A DNA stretch of 64,000 bases from Imhoffiella fuscus (GCF_042682685.1 NZ_JBHUHX010000016.1:186001-250000), one strand, 5' to 3'; counted from the stretch's first letter, positions 7,722 through 17,836 are shown. Made by a program: numbers and translations. Notes: a model not told the origin generated them from the letters alone.

Positions 7722-9107
7722 GTGGAGCAAGGCGTTTCCTTTGATCTTGATTTGATTCGTCGGTATGACCAGAGCGGTCCGCGCTATACCTCGTACCCGA
7801 CCGCAGTGGAGTTCGACGAGGCCTTCGATGAGACGGCCTACAAGGCGACCTGCGCGCGTAGCAACGAGAGCGGCCGGCCGCTCTCGATCTATTTCCATAT
7901 TCCTTTCTGCGACACGGTCTGCTTCTACTGCGCCTGCAACAAGATCGCGACCAAGGATCGTTCTCTGGCGCAGCCCTACCTGGATCGCGTCTATAAAGAG
8001 TTGGAGATGCAGGCGGCGCTGTTCGACTCGTCGCGTCAGGTCGAGCAACTGCACTGGGGCGGCGGCACGCCGACCTTCCTCAGCAATGCGCAGATGACCG
8101 AGCTTATGGACGTGACGCGCCGTCACTTCAACCTGGCCGGCGACGACGTCGGCGAGTACTCGATCGAGATCGATCCGCGCGAGGCGAATGCGGAAACCGT
8201 CAAGGTACTGCGTCAGATCGGTTTCAATCGCATGAGTCTGGGCGTGCAGGACTTCGATCCCCGAGTGCAGGAGGCGGTGAACCGCGTCCAGACCGAAGCG
8301 CAGACCATGGAGGTGCTGAATGCGGCGCTCGACGAGGGCTTCCGCTCGGTCAGTATCGATCTCATCTACGGTCTGCCGTTCCAGTCGGTCGACAGCTTCC
8401 TCAAGACGCTCGATCGCGTGATCGAGGTCAATCCGCAGCGCATGTCGATCTTCAACTACGCGCACCTGCCCGAGCGCTTCAAGCCGCAGCGCCGTATCAA
8501 CGATGCGGATCTGCCGGCGCCCCAGGTGAAGCTCGACATCCTGCAGGCGACCATTCAGCGCCTTACCGATGCGGGTTATGTCTATATCGGCATGGACCAT
8601 TTCGCCCGTCCCGACGACGAGCTGACCCTGGCCCAGCAGGCGGGTACCCTGTACCGCAACTTCCAGGGCTACTCCACCCATGCCGATTGCGACCTCATTG
8701 GGATCGGCGTGACTTCGATCGGCATGATCGACAATACCTACGGTCAGAACCGTCGCGGCCTGGACGAGTATTACGCCGACATTGACGCGGGGCGCCTTCC
8801 GGTCTTCCGTGGTATCGCATTGAACCGGGACGACCTCATCCGTCGCGACGTCATCACCCGGCTGATTTGCCATTTTCAGCTGGACATGCGTTCGATCGAG
8901 GCCAAGTGGGGGATCGACTTCGCGAGCTATTTCGCCGATAGCCTGGAGAAGCTCAAGGGGATGACCGAGGACGGTCTTGTCGCTGTCGACTCGGAACAGA
9001 TTCGGATTCTGGCGCCCGGTCGTCTGCTGGTCCGCAATATCTGCATGGCCTTCGACGCCTATCTCGCGGCCAAGACCGGCCCGATCGGTTTCTCGAAGGT
9101 CATCTGA
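7722..9107 (+). CDS. hemN: Oxygen-independent coproporphyrinogen III dehydrogenase HemN
   Basis: Radical-SAM enzyme that oxidatively decarboxylates coproporphyrinogen III to protoporphyrinogen IX without oxygen, for haem (and in phototrophs bacteriochlorophyll) synthesis. The 461 residues match HemN length. The cluster motif is Cys63-x3-Cys67-x2-Cys70, followed by Cys72, within YFHIPFCDTVCFYCACNK. The HWGGGTPTFL motif, the IEIDPRE and SLGVQDF segments and the C-terminal HemN domain (ALNRDDLIRRDVI) are present, which separates it from the shorter HemW. The start is GTG with GGAGG upstream. It lies 11 bases before the acyl-CoA ligase gene. Confidence 0.96.
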   Translation: MEQGVSFDLDLIRRYDQSGPRYTSYPTAVEFDEAFDETAYKATCARSNESGRPLSIYFHIPFCDTVCFYCACNKIATKDRSLAQPYLDRVYKELEMQAALFDSSRQVEQLHWGGGTPTFLSNAQMTELMDVTRRHFNLAGDDVGEYSIEIDPREANAETVKVLRQIGFNRMSLGVQDFDPRVQEAVNRVQTEAQTMEVLNAALDEGFRSVSIDLIYGLPFQSVDSFLKTLDRVIEVNPQRMSIFNYAHLPERFKPQRRINDADLPAPQVKLDILQATIQRLTDAGYVYIGMDHFARPDDELTLAQQAGTLYRNFQGYSTHADCDLIGIGVTSIGMIDNTYGQNRRGLDEYYADIDAGRLPVFRGIALNRDDLIRRDVITRLICHFQLDMRSIEAKWGIDFASYFADSLEKLKGMTEDGLVAVDSEQIRILAPGRLLVRNICMAFDAYLAAKTGPIGFSKVI

Positions 9108-9118
9108 TTCCTCCTCGC

Positions 9119-10705
9119 GTGGCTTCCGCCATCGCTTCCATCGACATCCCCGCGCGGTTCCGCAAAACGGCGGCGCGGCGCGGGGATGCCCTCTGTATCT
9201 TTGCCGACGAGCGCTCCTGGAGTTTTGCCGAACTGGATCGGGCGAGCGATGCCGTCGCGGGTGCGCTCGCCGATGCGGGTATCGCCCTAGGGGACCGGGT
9301 CGCGCTACTCTGCGGCAACTGTCCCGAGTTCCTGGTCGCCTATCTCGGCATTCTCAAGTCGGGCGCCACCGTCGTACCGATCAATACCCTGCTCAACTAC
9401 CAGGAGATGGCCTATATCCTCGCCGACAGCGAGGCGCGTGGCCTCTTCTGTCAGGATGTCTTCGAGACGGTTGCTGACGCCGCGCTTCAAGAGATATCCA
9501 CCGTTGCGGTGCGTGTATGCATTGGCGATGGTTTTTCTCAAGGCGAAGTCCGCTTGGCTGACCTGTTGGCCTCTTCCAGGGGCGCTCCCGCAGTTGCGTT
9601 GGATCCGCTGGATTCGGTCGCGGTCATTCTCTATACCTCTGGGACCACGGGGCGCCCCAAAGGGGCGATGCTGACCCATGCGAATCTGCTCGCCAACGCG
9701 CGCGGCGTGGCGCGGGCATTGGCGTTGGGCGATGACGACCGGCTATTGGTCGTGCTGCCCATGTTTCACGCTTTTGCGGCGACGGTCGGGATTCTGGCTC
9801 CTTTGCTCGAAGGCTGCGGGATGATCCCGGTGGGGCGTTTCGACCCGCGTCTCGTTTCCACTGCGATCGCGACACATGGCGCGACCATCTTTCTCGGTGT
9901 GCCCAGCATGTACGGCGTACTGCTTCGGCTCGACGATACATGGGTCGCGCATTGGAAGGGCATTCGTTTGTGCGTCAGCGGAGGGGCGGCGATGCCCGTG
10001 GCGCTGATGTCGGCCTTCGAGCAGCGTTTCGCCGTCCCTGTTCATGAAGGCGACGGGCCGACCGAATGCGGCCCCGTCACCTGCGTCAATCCGCTCGGGG
10101 GCGACCGTCGCCCGGCATCGATCGGGGTGCCTATTCCGAGTGTGGAGGTATGTATTTTGGACGCTGTCGGGCGACCGCTGCCGGATGGCGAAACAGGCGA
10201 GGTCTGCGTGCGTGGTCCGAGTGTCATGAAGGGATATTTCAAGCAGCCCGAGGCGACGCGCCAGAGCTTCTTCGGTGATTGGTTTCGGACTGGGGATCTG
10301 GGTTATCGGGACGTGGACGGATATTTCTATCTGGTCGACCGGCTCAAGGATCTGATCATCACCAATGGGATGAACGTCTATCCGCGCGTCATCGAGGAGG
10401 TGCTCTATCGTCACCCCGATGTCGTGGAGGCTGCAGTGGTAGGCGATCCGGACCCACGACATGGCGAGGTGCCCGTGGCGCATGTCGCGTTGCGCGCCGG
10501 AGCCGCGATCGAGTCTGCGGATCTGCGGTCCTGGTGTCGTCTGCATCTGGGGCAGCACGAGATTCCACGTCGCATCCTGCTCCGGGAATCCCTGCCGAAA
10601 AATGCGGCGGGCAAGATCCTCAAGCGCGAGTTGCGCGTGACTGGCGAGCATGAACGCGGCGTGCGTTCGTCGTCGATCGCCTCGGACGGAAACCTCTCCG
10701 AGTGA
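9119..10705 (+). CDS. Long-chain fatty acid-CoA ligase-type AMP-binding enzyme
   Basis: Adenylate-forming enzyme of 528 residues, most like fatty acyl-CoA ligases, activating a carboxylate with ATP and transferring it to CoA. Motifs seen are the P-loop YTSGTTGRPKG, the aromatic LPMFHAFA segment, the A5 region HEGDGPTECGP, the A7 motif DWFRTGDLGY, the A8 motif DRLKDLIITNGMNVYP and the A10 lysine in PKNAAGKILKREL. Position 311-320 has DGPTE where many ligases have GYGLTE. The GTG start at 9119 has no clear Shine-Dalgarno. Being 11 bases downstream of hemN suggests cotranscription. The substrate cannot be read from sequence. Confidence 0.85.
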   Translation: MASAIASIDIPARFRKTAARRGDALCIFADERSWSFAELDRASDAVAGALADAGIALGDRVALLCGNCPEFLVAYLGILKSGATVVPINTLLNYQEMAYILADSEARGLFCQDVFETVADAALQEISTVAVRVCIGDGFSQGEVRLADLLASSRGAPAVALDPLDSVAVILYTSGTTGRPKGAMLTHANLLANARGVARALALGDDDRLLVVLPMFHAFAATVGILAPLLEGCGMIPVGRFDPRLVSTAIATHGATIFLGVPSMYGVLLRLDDTWVAHWKGIRLCVSGGAAMPVALMSAFEQRFAVPVHEGDGPTECGPVTCVNPLGGDRRPASIGVPIPSVEVCILDAVGRPLPDGETGEVCVRGPSVMKGYFKQPEATRQSFFGDWFRTGDLGYRDVDGYFYLVDRLKDLIITNGMNVYPRVIEEVLYRHPDVVEAAVVGDPDPRHGEVPVAHVALRAGAAIESADLRSWCRLHLGQHEIPRRILLRESLPKNAAGKILKRELRVTGEHERGVRSSSIASDGNLSE

Positions 10706-10738
10706 GCGCAGGGGGCCGGGCGGGTCGATTGATGGCGC

Positions 10739-10768
10739 TTGGATCCTCGGGTTGCGTCAAGCTATACT
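10739..10768 (+). promoter_or_regulatory. Candidate sigma-70 promoter of tig
   Basis: TTGGAT at 10739-10744 and TATACT at 10763-10768 are separated by 18 bases. The -10 box lies 95 bases before the trigger factor start. Confidence 0.5.
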
Positions 10769-10863
10769 GACCGGCTTTTGAAGATATGGGCCGAGTGCCT
10801 GTGTCAAGATTCACGTAACGGGCGGTCCGAACCAAAACTGGCGGTACCGACGGGAGACAGTCA

Positions 10864-12165
10864 ATGCAAGTTTCGGTGGAAGCGGGCGAAGGGCTCGAGC
10901 GGCGCATGAAGATCGATCTGCCTTTCGAGCAGATCGAGGGTGAGGTCGAAAAGCGTTTGCAGCAGTTTGCGCGTACCGCCAGATTGCCCGGTTTCCGTCC
11001 GGGCAAGGTTCCCATGAAGGTGTTGCGGAAGCGTTTCTCCGATCAGGTCCAGCAGGAGGTTTTTAGCGAACTGGTGCAGTCCAGCTTCATGGAGGCATTG
11101 GAGCAGGAGTCCTTGCGTCCAGTCGGCATGCCGTCTATCGAACCCGACATCGATCTCGAGGGTCAGAAGTTCGGTTTCACCGCGATCTTCGAAGTTATGC
11201 CTGAGTTCGAGCTGGCCTCGCTCGATGGAAAGACCGTCAAGCGACCGGTCAGCGAGCTGACCGATGCGGATCTGGAGGCCATGATCGAGCGTCTGCGCGA
11301 GCAGCGTAAGACCTGGGTGGCGGTGGATCGCGCCTGCCAGAGCGGTGATCAGTTGACTATTTCCTTCTCCGGTACCGTCGATGGCGAGCCCTTCGAGGGC
11401 GGGTCCAGCTCGGGCTTCAAGATCGAACTCGGCACCAGTCGGATGATCCCAGGTTTCGAGGATGGTTTGCTCGGCGCCTCCGCCGGCGAGCAGCGCACGC
11501 TTGACCTGACCTTTCCCGATTCCTATCAGGCCGAGCATCTGGCTGGCAAGCCGGTGCGTTTCGAGGTGACCGTCGATGAGGTTGCCGAATCTCGGCTGCC
11601 TGAGGTCGATGCGGAATTCGTCGAGATGTTTGGAGTCGAAGACGGCGACATCGAGCGCTTCAAGTCCGACGTCCGCGCCAATATGGAGCGGGAGTTGAAG
11701 CAGCGTCTCACTGCCCGCACTAAGGAAGGCGTGATGGATCTGCTCTTCGATGCGAATAGCATCGATGTGCCGAAGGCGCTGATCGAGTCCGAGGTGAAGG
11801 CGATGGCCGACCAGATGCGCCAGGCATTGGGTGGTGCTGGCAAGATGGAGCTGCCTCCTCAGTTGTTCGCGGACGGTGCTCGCCGCCGAGTCGCGCTGGG
11901 CCTGATTCTCGGCAAGATCGTCAACGATCGCGGGCTGACTGCAGACCCGGATCGTGTGCGCGAGGCGGTCGAGCAGGCGGCATCCACCTACGAGCAACCG
12001 CAGGCGGTGGTCGATTACTACTATGGCAACAAGGAACTGTTGAGCTCGTTCGAGAGCCTTGTGCTTGAGGGTCAGGTCGTCGATCTGGTGCTTGAAGAGG
12101 TGACTGTCGAGGAAGAGCCGCTGTCGTTTGAGGAACTGACCAATCCGTCGTCCGGCGCCCAATAG
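10864..12165 (+). CDS. tig: Trigger factor (ribosome-bound chaperone and prolyl isomerase)
   Basis: Binds near the ribosome exit tunnel and shields nascent chains. The 433 residues have the expected three parts: the ribosome-binding domain with the docking loop LPGFRPGKVPMKVL (residues 40-53, containing the GFRxGKxP signature), a central FKBP-type PPIase domain (about 150-245, with QLTISFSGTVDGEPFEGG), and the long helical C-terminal arms. GGGAGA lies before the ATG. It heads the conserved tig-clpP-clpX-lon block, where folding at the ribosome and degradation are encoded side by side. A separate promoter ahead of clpX suggests more than one transcript. Confidence 0.97.
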   Translation: MQVSVEAGEGLERRMKIDLPFEQIEGEVEKRLQQFARTARLPGFRPGKVPMKVLRKRFSDQVQQEVFSELVQSSFMEALEQESLRPVGMPSIEPDIDLEGQKFGFTAIFEVMPEFELASLDGKTVKRPVSELTDADLEAMIERLREQRKTWVAVDRACQSGDQLTISFSGTVDGEPFEGGSSSGFKIELGTSRMIPGFEDGLLGASAGEQRTLDLTFPDSYQAEHLAGKPVRFEVTVDEVAESRLPEVDAEFVEMFGVEDGDIERFKSDVRANMERELKQRLTARTKEGVMDLLFDANSIDVPKALIESEVKAMADQMRQALGGAGKMELPPQLFADGARRRVALGLILGKIVNDRGLTADPDRVREAVEQAASTYEQPQAVVDYYYGNKELLSSFESLVLEGQVVDLVLEEVTVEEEPLSFEELTNPSSGAQ

Positions 12166-12243
12166 GCGCGGATCTGGTCCAATGGTCGCTCCGGAGATCG
12201 TCTCTTCGGAGCGCAGTATCCAGATACAGGTGAAGTCCAATCC

Positions 12244-12885
<642 letters not shown>

Positions 12886-12987
12886 ACTCGCATGACGCGT
12901 CGTCGGGTGTCGGTGCCCGACGGCCACACCTCAAAATGACTGCGCGTCCGGATTTGTGACGCCGGACAAACCCTGTGTTTAACCGTC

Positions 12988-13015
12988 TTGCCATATATGC
13001 CCAAACGGTTATGAT
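12988..13015 (+). promoter_or_regulatory. Candidate sigma-70 promoter of clpX
   Basis: TTGCCA at 12988-12993, a 16-base spacer and TATGAT at 13010-13015, placed 67 bases before the clpX ATG. It would let clpX be expressed apart from clpP. Confidence 0.5.
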
Positions 13016-13081
13016 TGAGTTTGCCTCACTCGGGACTGCTGGATGTGCGTCCCTTATAGCCCCCCCGGAGAACTACCCCCG

Positions 13082-14356
13082 ATGAGCGGAAACAACCACG
13101 GCAAGAGCGACGAAGGTAAGCTGCTCTATTGTTCCTTCTGTGGTAAGAGCCAGCACGAAGTCCGCAAACTCATCGCCGGCCCTTCCGTGTTCATCTGCGA
13201 CGAATGCGTCGAACTCTGCAACGATATCATCCGCGAGGAGATGCAGGAAAGCGTCGGTGAAACGACCAACCACCTGCCCAAGCCGCGCGAGATCAATGCG
13301 CGCCTGGATGAGTTCGTCATCGGTCAGGAGAAGGCAAAGAAGGTTCTGTCCGTCGCCGTCTACAACCATTACAAGCGTCTTGAGGTGGCCGAGGCCAAGG
13401 AAGATATCGAGATCGCCAAGAGCAATATCCTTCTGATCGGGCCGACCGGCTCCGGTAAGACGCTTTTGGCAGAGACGCTGGCGCGGTTGCTGAATGTGCC
13501 CTTCACCATCGCCGACGCCACGACCCTTACCGAGGCTGGTTATGTGGGCGAGGATGTCGAGAACATCATTCAAAAACTGCTGCAGAAGTGCGACTACGAC
13601 GTCGAGAAGGCGCAGACCGGCATCGTCTATATCGACGAGATCGACAAGATCTCGCGCAAATCGGACAATCCCTCGATTACCCGCGATGTTTCGGGCGAGG
13701 GCGTTCAGCAGGCGCTGCTGAAGCTCATCGAGGGTACTGTTGCCTCCGTTCCTCCGCAGGGCGGGCGCAAACATCCCCAGCAGGAGTTCCTGCAGGTCGA
13801 TACATCCAACATCCTCTTCATCGTGGGCGGCGCCTTCGCTGGTCTGGACAAGGTGATTCAGAACCGCTCGCGCAAGACGGGGATCGGTTTCTCGGCCGAG
13901 GTCCACAGCGTGAGCGATGGGCGTCAGATCGGTGAACTGTTGAGTGCGGTCGAGCCGGAGGATCTCATCCGTTACGGTCTGATTCCCGAGTTCGTCGGCC
14001 GCCTGCCCGTCATGGCGACGTTGGAGGAGCTGGACGAGGCCGCGCTCATGCTGATCCTGACCGAGCCGAAGCACGCCATGGTCAAGCAGTACGCGCGCTT
14101 GTTCGAGATGGAAGGCGTGACGCTCGAGATCCGCGAAGACGCCCTGCGTGAAATCTCCCGCAAGGCGATGGAGCGCAAGACTGGCGCGCGTGGTCTTCGG
14201 ACCATCATGGAGCAGATCCTGCTCGACACCATGTACGATCTGCCTTCGATGGAGCATGTGAGCAAGGTGGTGATCGATGCCTCCGTCATTGCCGGTGAAA
14301 ACAAACCCTTCCTGATTTATGACGGGGTCGAGAAACAAGCCGCTGCAGCGGATTGA
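13082..14356 (+). CDS. clpX: ATP-dependent Clp protease ATPase subunit ClpX
   Basis: AAA+ unfoldase that delivers substrates to ClpP. The 424-residue protein starts with the four-cysteine zinc-binding domain (CSFCGKS and CDECVELC, residues 17-46), then Walker A GPTGSGKT, the pore loop and EAGYVGEDVE segment, Walker B VYIDEIDKI, and the ClpP-docking loop, which reads TGIGFSAEV (IGF-containing). Sensor 2 is in the C-terminal GARGLRTIMEQ segment. The start at 13082 gives the standard family N-terminus and has GGAGA upstream; an open frame back to 13043 adds 13 non-homologous residues. Confidence 0.97.
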   Translation: MSGNNHGKSDEGKLLYCSFCGKSQHEVRKLIAGPSVFICDECVELCNDIIREEMQESVGETTNHLPKPREINARLDEFVIGQEKAKKVLSVAVYNHYKRLEVAEAKEDIEIAKSNILLIGPTGSGKTLLAETLARLLNVPFTIADATTLTEAGYVGEDVENIIQKLLQKCDYDVEKAQTGIVYIDEIDKISRKSDNPSITRDVSGEGVQQALLKLIEGTVASVPPQGGRKHPQQEFLQVDTSNILFIVGGAFAGLDKVIQNRSRKTGIGFSAEVHSVSDGRQIGELLSAVEPEDLIRYGLIPEFVGRLPVMATLEELDEAALMLILTEPKHAMVKQYARLFEMEGVTLEIREDALREISRKAMERKTGARGLRTIMEQILLDTMYDLPSMEHVSKVVIDASVIAGENKPFLIYDGVEKQAAAAD

Positions 14357-14433
14357 TCTTCGCGCGTTCGGACCTTGGCATGCAGTCCTGGTGAGGTCGT
14401 CTGGATAGATCCAGGTTGGGCGGTTCGGGTCAT

Positions 14434-14460
14434 CGTTGAACTCGATGACCTTCGCCCCGA
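14434..14460 (+). promoter_or_regulatory. Candidate sigma-32 (heat-shock) promoter of lon
   Basis: CGTTGAA at 14434-14440, a 14-base spacer and CCCCGA at 14455-14460 resemble the RpoH pattern (CTTGAA and CCCCAT-like boxes). The site lies about 110 bases before the lon start. lon is a classic sigma-32 target in E. coli. Confidence 0.5.
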
Positions 14461-14571
14461 CCCTGTCAACATTCCCACCACACCGACATCTACGGTGGCG
14501 ATTCGGCGAGTAGACCGGTGGATACTCGTGTCGCCAGTGCGTGGACTGTTGCTTTGACGAGATACGTTTTC

Positions 14572-17031
14572 ATGTCGCAACACGATACTGTTTCCACGAC
14601 TGATACCTCAAACCGCCAAGAAGTGCCGGTGCTCCCGCTTCGGGATGTCGTCGTCTATCCGCACATGGTGATCCCGCTTTTCGTCGGGCGCGATAAGTCC
14701 ATTCACGCCCTCGACAGTGCAATGTCGAGCGACAAGCAGATCCTCCTCATTGCGCAGAAGAGCGCCGAAGTCGACGATCCGACGGTCAAGGATCTCCATC
14801 AGATCGGCACCCTGGCCAATATTCTTCAACTGCTGAAGCTGCCCGATGGAACCGTCAAGGTTCTGGTCGAGGGCAATCAGCGTGCGCATATCGAGCGCTT
14901 CCTCACGACGGAGGAGGCGTTTTCGGCCTTGATCGAGCCGCTCCCGGAAACGCTGGATGTCGATGAGCGTGAGCAGGAAGTCCTGATGCGCTCGGCGATG
15001 GCGCTGTTCGATCAGTATGTGAAGCTCAATAAGAAGGTTCCGCCCGAGGTGCTGTCGTCTCTGGCCAGCATCGATGATCCGGGGCGTCTCGCCGACACCA
15101 TGGCCGCGCACATGTCGCTCAAGCTCGACGAGAAGCAGCATGTGCTGGAGATGGTCGATGTTCAGGCGCGTCTCGAGCATCTGATGGGACTGATGGAGTC
15201 CGAGAACGACATCCTGCAGATGGAGAAGCGCATCCGTGGACGCGTCAAGCGTCAGATGGAGAAGAATCAGCGCGAGTACTATCTGAACGAGCAGATGAAG
15301 GCCATCCAGAAGGAACTGGGCGAACTCGAAGATGCGCCGAACGAGATCGAGGATCTGGCCAACCGGATCGAGGCCGCCGGCATGCCGCGCGAAGCAAAGG
15401 ACAAGGCCCAGGGCGAACTGAACAAGCTCAAGCTGATGTCGCCCATGTCGGCCGAGGCCACGGTGGTGCGCAACTACATCGACACCCTGGTCAACGTACC
15501 CTGGAAGAAGCGCACCCGCATCCGCAACGACATCAAGGTCGCCGAGTCCGTCCTGGACAAGGATCACTATGGTCTGGAGCGCGTGAAGGAGCGGATCCTC
15601 GAATATCTCGCCGTGCAGCAGCGGGTGCGCAAGTTGAAGGGGCCGATCCTCTGTCTGGTCGGGCCTCCGGGCGTCGGCAAGACCTCGCTCGGCCAGTCGA
15701 TCGCGCGCGCGACCAATCGCAAGTTCGTGCGCATGTCGCTCGGCGGCGTGCGTGACGAGGCCGAGATTCGGGGGCATCGCCGGACCTATATCGGTGCGCT
15801 TCCGGGCAAGATCATTCAGAATCTGTCCAAGGCTGGTTCGCGTAACGCCTTCTTCCTGCTCGACGAGATCGACAAGATGGCGATGGATTTTCGAGGCGAT
15901 CCGGCCTCGGCGCTCTTGGAGGTGTTGGATCCCGAGCAGAATCACACCTTCGCGGATCACTATCTGGAGGTCGATTTCGACCTGTCCGAGGTGATGTTCG
16001 TCGGCACCGCCAACACGCTCAATATTCCGCCCGCGCTACTGGATCGCATGGAGGTGATTCGTCTTTCGGGCTACACCGAGGATGAGAAGGTCGCCATCGC
16101 CGAACGCTATCTGGTTCCCAAGCAGACTCGCAACAACGGGCTCAAGTCTGGCGAACTGGTGATCCGCGAGGCCGCCTTGCGCGACATCATTCGGCACTAC
16201 ACGCGCGAGGCGGGTGTGCGCAACCTGGAGCGCGAGATCTCCAAGGTCTGCCGTAAGGTCGTCAAGGAGGTGCTGCTCAAGAAGCGCGATGCGCCGACGG
16301 TCGTGACCTCCAAATCGCTGGAGAAATATCTCGGTGTTCAGCGCTATCGCTACGGGCGCGCCGACGAGCATGATCAGATCGGACAGGTTACCGGCTTGGC
16401 GTGGACCGAGGTCGGCGGCGAATTGCTGCGTATCGAATCGGCGCTCGTTCCGGGTAAAGGCAAATTCACCTACACGGGTCAGCTTGGCGATGTCATGCAG
16501 GAGTCGATTCAGGCGGCCATGACCGTGGTGCGCGCCCGCGCCGATGCCCTTGGCGTTCCGCTCGACTTCCATAACAAGTTCGATGTGCATATTCACGTGC
16601 CTGAAGGGGCTACCCCGAAGGATGGTCCGAGTGCGGGTGTCGCCATGTGCACCGCGTTGGTCTCCGCGCTGACCAAGATTCCGGTGCGGTCGACCGTTGC
16701 CATGACGGGGGAGATCACGCTGCGTGGCGAGGTGTTGCCGATCGGTGGGCTCAAGGAGAAGTTGCTCGCGGCTCACCGTGGCGGTATCGAGACCGTCATC
16801 ATTCCGATGGAGAACGAGCGCGATCTGACCGAGATCCCGAAGAACATCAAGCAGCATCTGAAGATCCATCCGGTGCGCTGGATCGATGAGGTGCTGGACC
16901 TCGCGCTGGTCGGTCGTCCGGAGCCCAAGGAGGCCGTTATGGATGGCGGTGAGCCTAGGCCGGACGATGAGGAGGCGCATGATTCCAGTACGGATGCCTC
17001 GCGCGATCAGAATGCGCGTTTGCATCACTAG
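14572..17031 (+). CDS. lon: ATP-dependent protease Lon (LonA)
   Basis: Cytosolic AAA+ serine protease that degrades misfolded and regulatory proteins. The 819-residue protein has the N-terminal substrate-binding LON domain (VPVLPLRDVVVYPHMVIPLFVGR), a helical linker, Walker A GPPGVGKTS, Walker B FFLLDEIDKM and the C-terminal protease domain with the catalytic serine in DGPSAGVAM and lysine in GGLKEKLLAA. A tail of about 35 mostly acidic residues extends past the usual E. coli end. The start at 14572 is chosen over an open upstream frame because it gives the normal family N-terminus and lies downstream of the sigma-32-like promoter. Confidence 0.97.
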   Translation: MSQHDTVSTTDTSNRQEVPVLPLRDVVVYPHMVIPLFVGRDKSIHALDSAMSSDKQILLIAQKSAEVDDPTVKDLHQIGTLANILQLLKLPDGTVKVLVEGNQRAHIERFLTTEEAFSALIEPLPETLDVDEREQEVLMRSAMALFDQYVKLNKKVPPEVLSSLASIDDPGRLADTMAAHMSLKLDEKQHVLEMVDVQARLEHLMGLMESENDILQMEKRIRGRVKRQMEKNQREYYLNEQMKAIQKELGELEDAPNEIEDLANRIEAAGMPREAKDKAQGELNKLKLMSPMSAEATVVRNYIDTLVNVPWKKRTRIRNDIKVAESVLDKDHYGLERVKERILEYLAVQQRVRKLKGPILCLVGPPGVGKTSLGQSIARATNRKFVRMSLGGVRDEAEIRGHRRTYIGALPGKIIQNLSKAGSRNAFFLLDEIDKMAMDFRGDPASALLEVLDPEQNHTFADHYLEVDFDLSEVMFVGTANTLNIPPALLDRMEVIRLSGYTEDEKVAIAERYLVPKQTRNNGLKSGELVIREAALRDIIRHYTREAGVRNLEREISKVCRKVVKEVLLKKRDAPTVVTSKSLEKYLGVQRYRYGRADEHDQIGQVTGLAWTEVGGELLRIESALVPGKGKFTYTGQLGDVMQESIQAAMTVVRARADALGVPLDFHNKFDVHIHVPEGATPKDGPSAGVAMCTALVSALTKIPVRSTVAMTGEITLRGEVLPIGGLKEKLLAAHRGGIETVIIPMENERDLTEIPKNIKQHLKIHPVRWIDEVLDLALVGRPEPKEAVMDGGEPRPDDEEAHDSSTDASRDQNARLHH

Positions 17032-17056
17032 CAGGGCGTCGTTCGAACCCTCTCGA

Positions 17057-17092
17057 TCCGTAGTTTCTCGGGTATTTTTCGAGGGCTACGGA
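17057..17092 (+). terminator. Hairpin terminator after lon
   Basis: TCCGTAG and CTACGGA pair across a T-rich loop that contains a further CTCG/CGAG pairing. A pyrimidine-rich stretch follows. It lies 26 bases after the lon stop and before the hupB promoter. Confidence 0.55.
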
Positions 17093-17145
17093 TCTCTGTT
17101 CGTTCTTTCCTCGTTTCGCAGCGGAAATTTGGTTGCGTTGAACGA

Positions 17146-17173
17146 TTGACAGGGCGTTCTTTGGGGGCATAGT
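17146..17173 (+). promoter_or_regulatory. Candidate sigma-70 promoter of hupB
   Basis: A perfect TTGACA at 17146-17151 is followed after 16 bases by CATAGT at 17168-17173. This leaves a leader of about 200 bases before the HU start. Confidence 0.5.
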
Positions 17174-17377
17174 GGTCTTTCGGTCGTCCGGCTTGCTGGA
17201 CGTGATCAAATGCGGGTTGCCCTTCCGATGTCTCCGTCATAGCATGCATCGACTACTGAAGGGGTTCGTGACAGGGTTGTGCGGTCACCTCTCAGGTTGC
17301 GAGACGGTGGTCCGGCCGAAAGCGACACCGCAGTTCAATTGGCGAATAAAGAAAGCTGTTATCAACAGGGGAAACAG

Positions 17378-17650
17378 ATGAACAAGTCCGAACTCATCGA
17401 AAAGATGGCTGATGCTGCAGATATCTCCAAGTCCGCTGCGGCACGTGCGCTGGATACTTTTACAGATGAGGTTGCAATCGCGCTGAAAAACGGCGATACT
17501 GTATCGCTCATCGGGTTTGGAACCTTCTCTGTTAAGGAGCGTGCCGCCCGGACTGGCCGTAACCCTCAAACGGGCGCGACCATCGAGATTAAGGCCTCGA
17601 AAAATCCTTCATTTAAGGCTGGTAAAGCACTGAAGGATGCAGTACAATAA
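17378..17650 (+). CDS. hupB: DNA-binding protein HU-beta
   Basis: Nucleoid protein of 90 residues that binds and bends DNA as a dimer. It has the HU/IHF fold: helical N-terminus MNKSELIEKMADAADISK, the signature IGFGTFSVKERAARTGRNPQTG (residues about 46-67) with the Pro that intercalates at the tip of the DNA-binding arm, and the C-terminal FKAGKALKDAV helix. GGGGA precedes the ATG at 17378. Position between lon and ppiD is the conserved place for hupB, and distinguishes it from IHF subunits and hupA. The two tRNA genes begin 13 bases after its stop. Confidence 0.96.
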   Translation: MNKSELIEKMADAADISKSAAARALDTFTDEVAIALKNGDTVSLIGFGTFSVKERAARTGRNPQTGATIEIKASKNPSFKAGKALKDAVQ

Positions 17651-17663
17651 GTTCTCGTCTCAA

Positions 17664-17739
17664 GGGTGCTTAGCTCAGTTGGGAGAGCATCGCCCTTACA
17701 AGGCGAGGGTCGCAGGTTCAAGCCCTGCAGCACCCACCA
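17664..17739 (+). tRNA. tRNA-Val (anticodon TAC)
   Basis: Cloverleaf read by eye: acceptor stem GGGTGCT with AGCACCC, D arm TAGCTCAGTTGGGAGAGCA, anticodon stem TCGCC with GGCGA around the loop CTTACAA (anticodon TAC), T arm GCAGGTTCAAGCCCTGC, discriminator A and an encoded CCA. It follows hupB and precedes tRNA-Asp by six bases, so both are likely processed from one transcript. Confidence 0.97.
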
Positions 17740-17745
17740 AAATTT

Positions 17746-17822
17746 GGAGCGGTAGTTCAGATGGTTAGAATACCGGCCTGTCACGCCGGGGGTCGCGGGT
17801 TCGAGCCCCGTCCGCTCCGCCA
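17746..17822 (+). tRNA. tRNA-Asp (anticodon GTC)
   Basis: Acceptor stem GGAGCGG with CCGCTCC, D arm TAGTTCAGATGGTTAGAATA, anticodon loop CTGTCAC with anticodon GTC, T arm GCGGGTTCGAGCCCCGT, discriminator G and an encoded CCA. A strong intrinsic terminator follows 15 bases later. Confidence 0.97.
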
Positions 17823-17836
17823 TCTTGATTAGAATC

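Noticed and set aside
9119..10705. O-succinylbenzoate-CoA ligase (menE) assignment
   Set aside because: The motifs fit adenylate-forming enzymes in general and no menaquinone gene is nearby; a generic acyl-CoA ligase call is safer.
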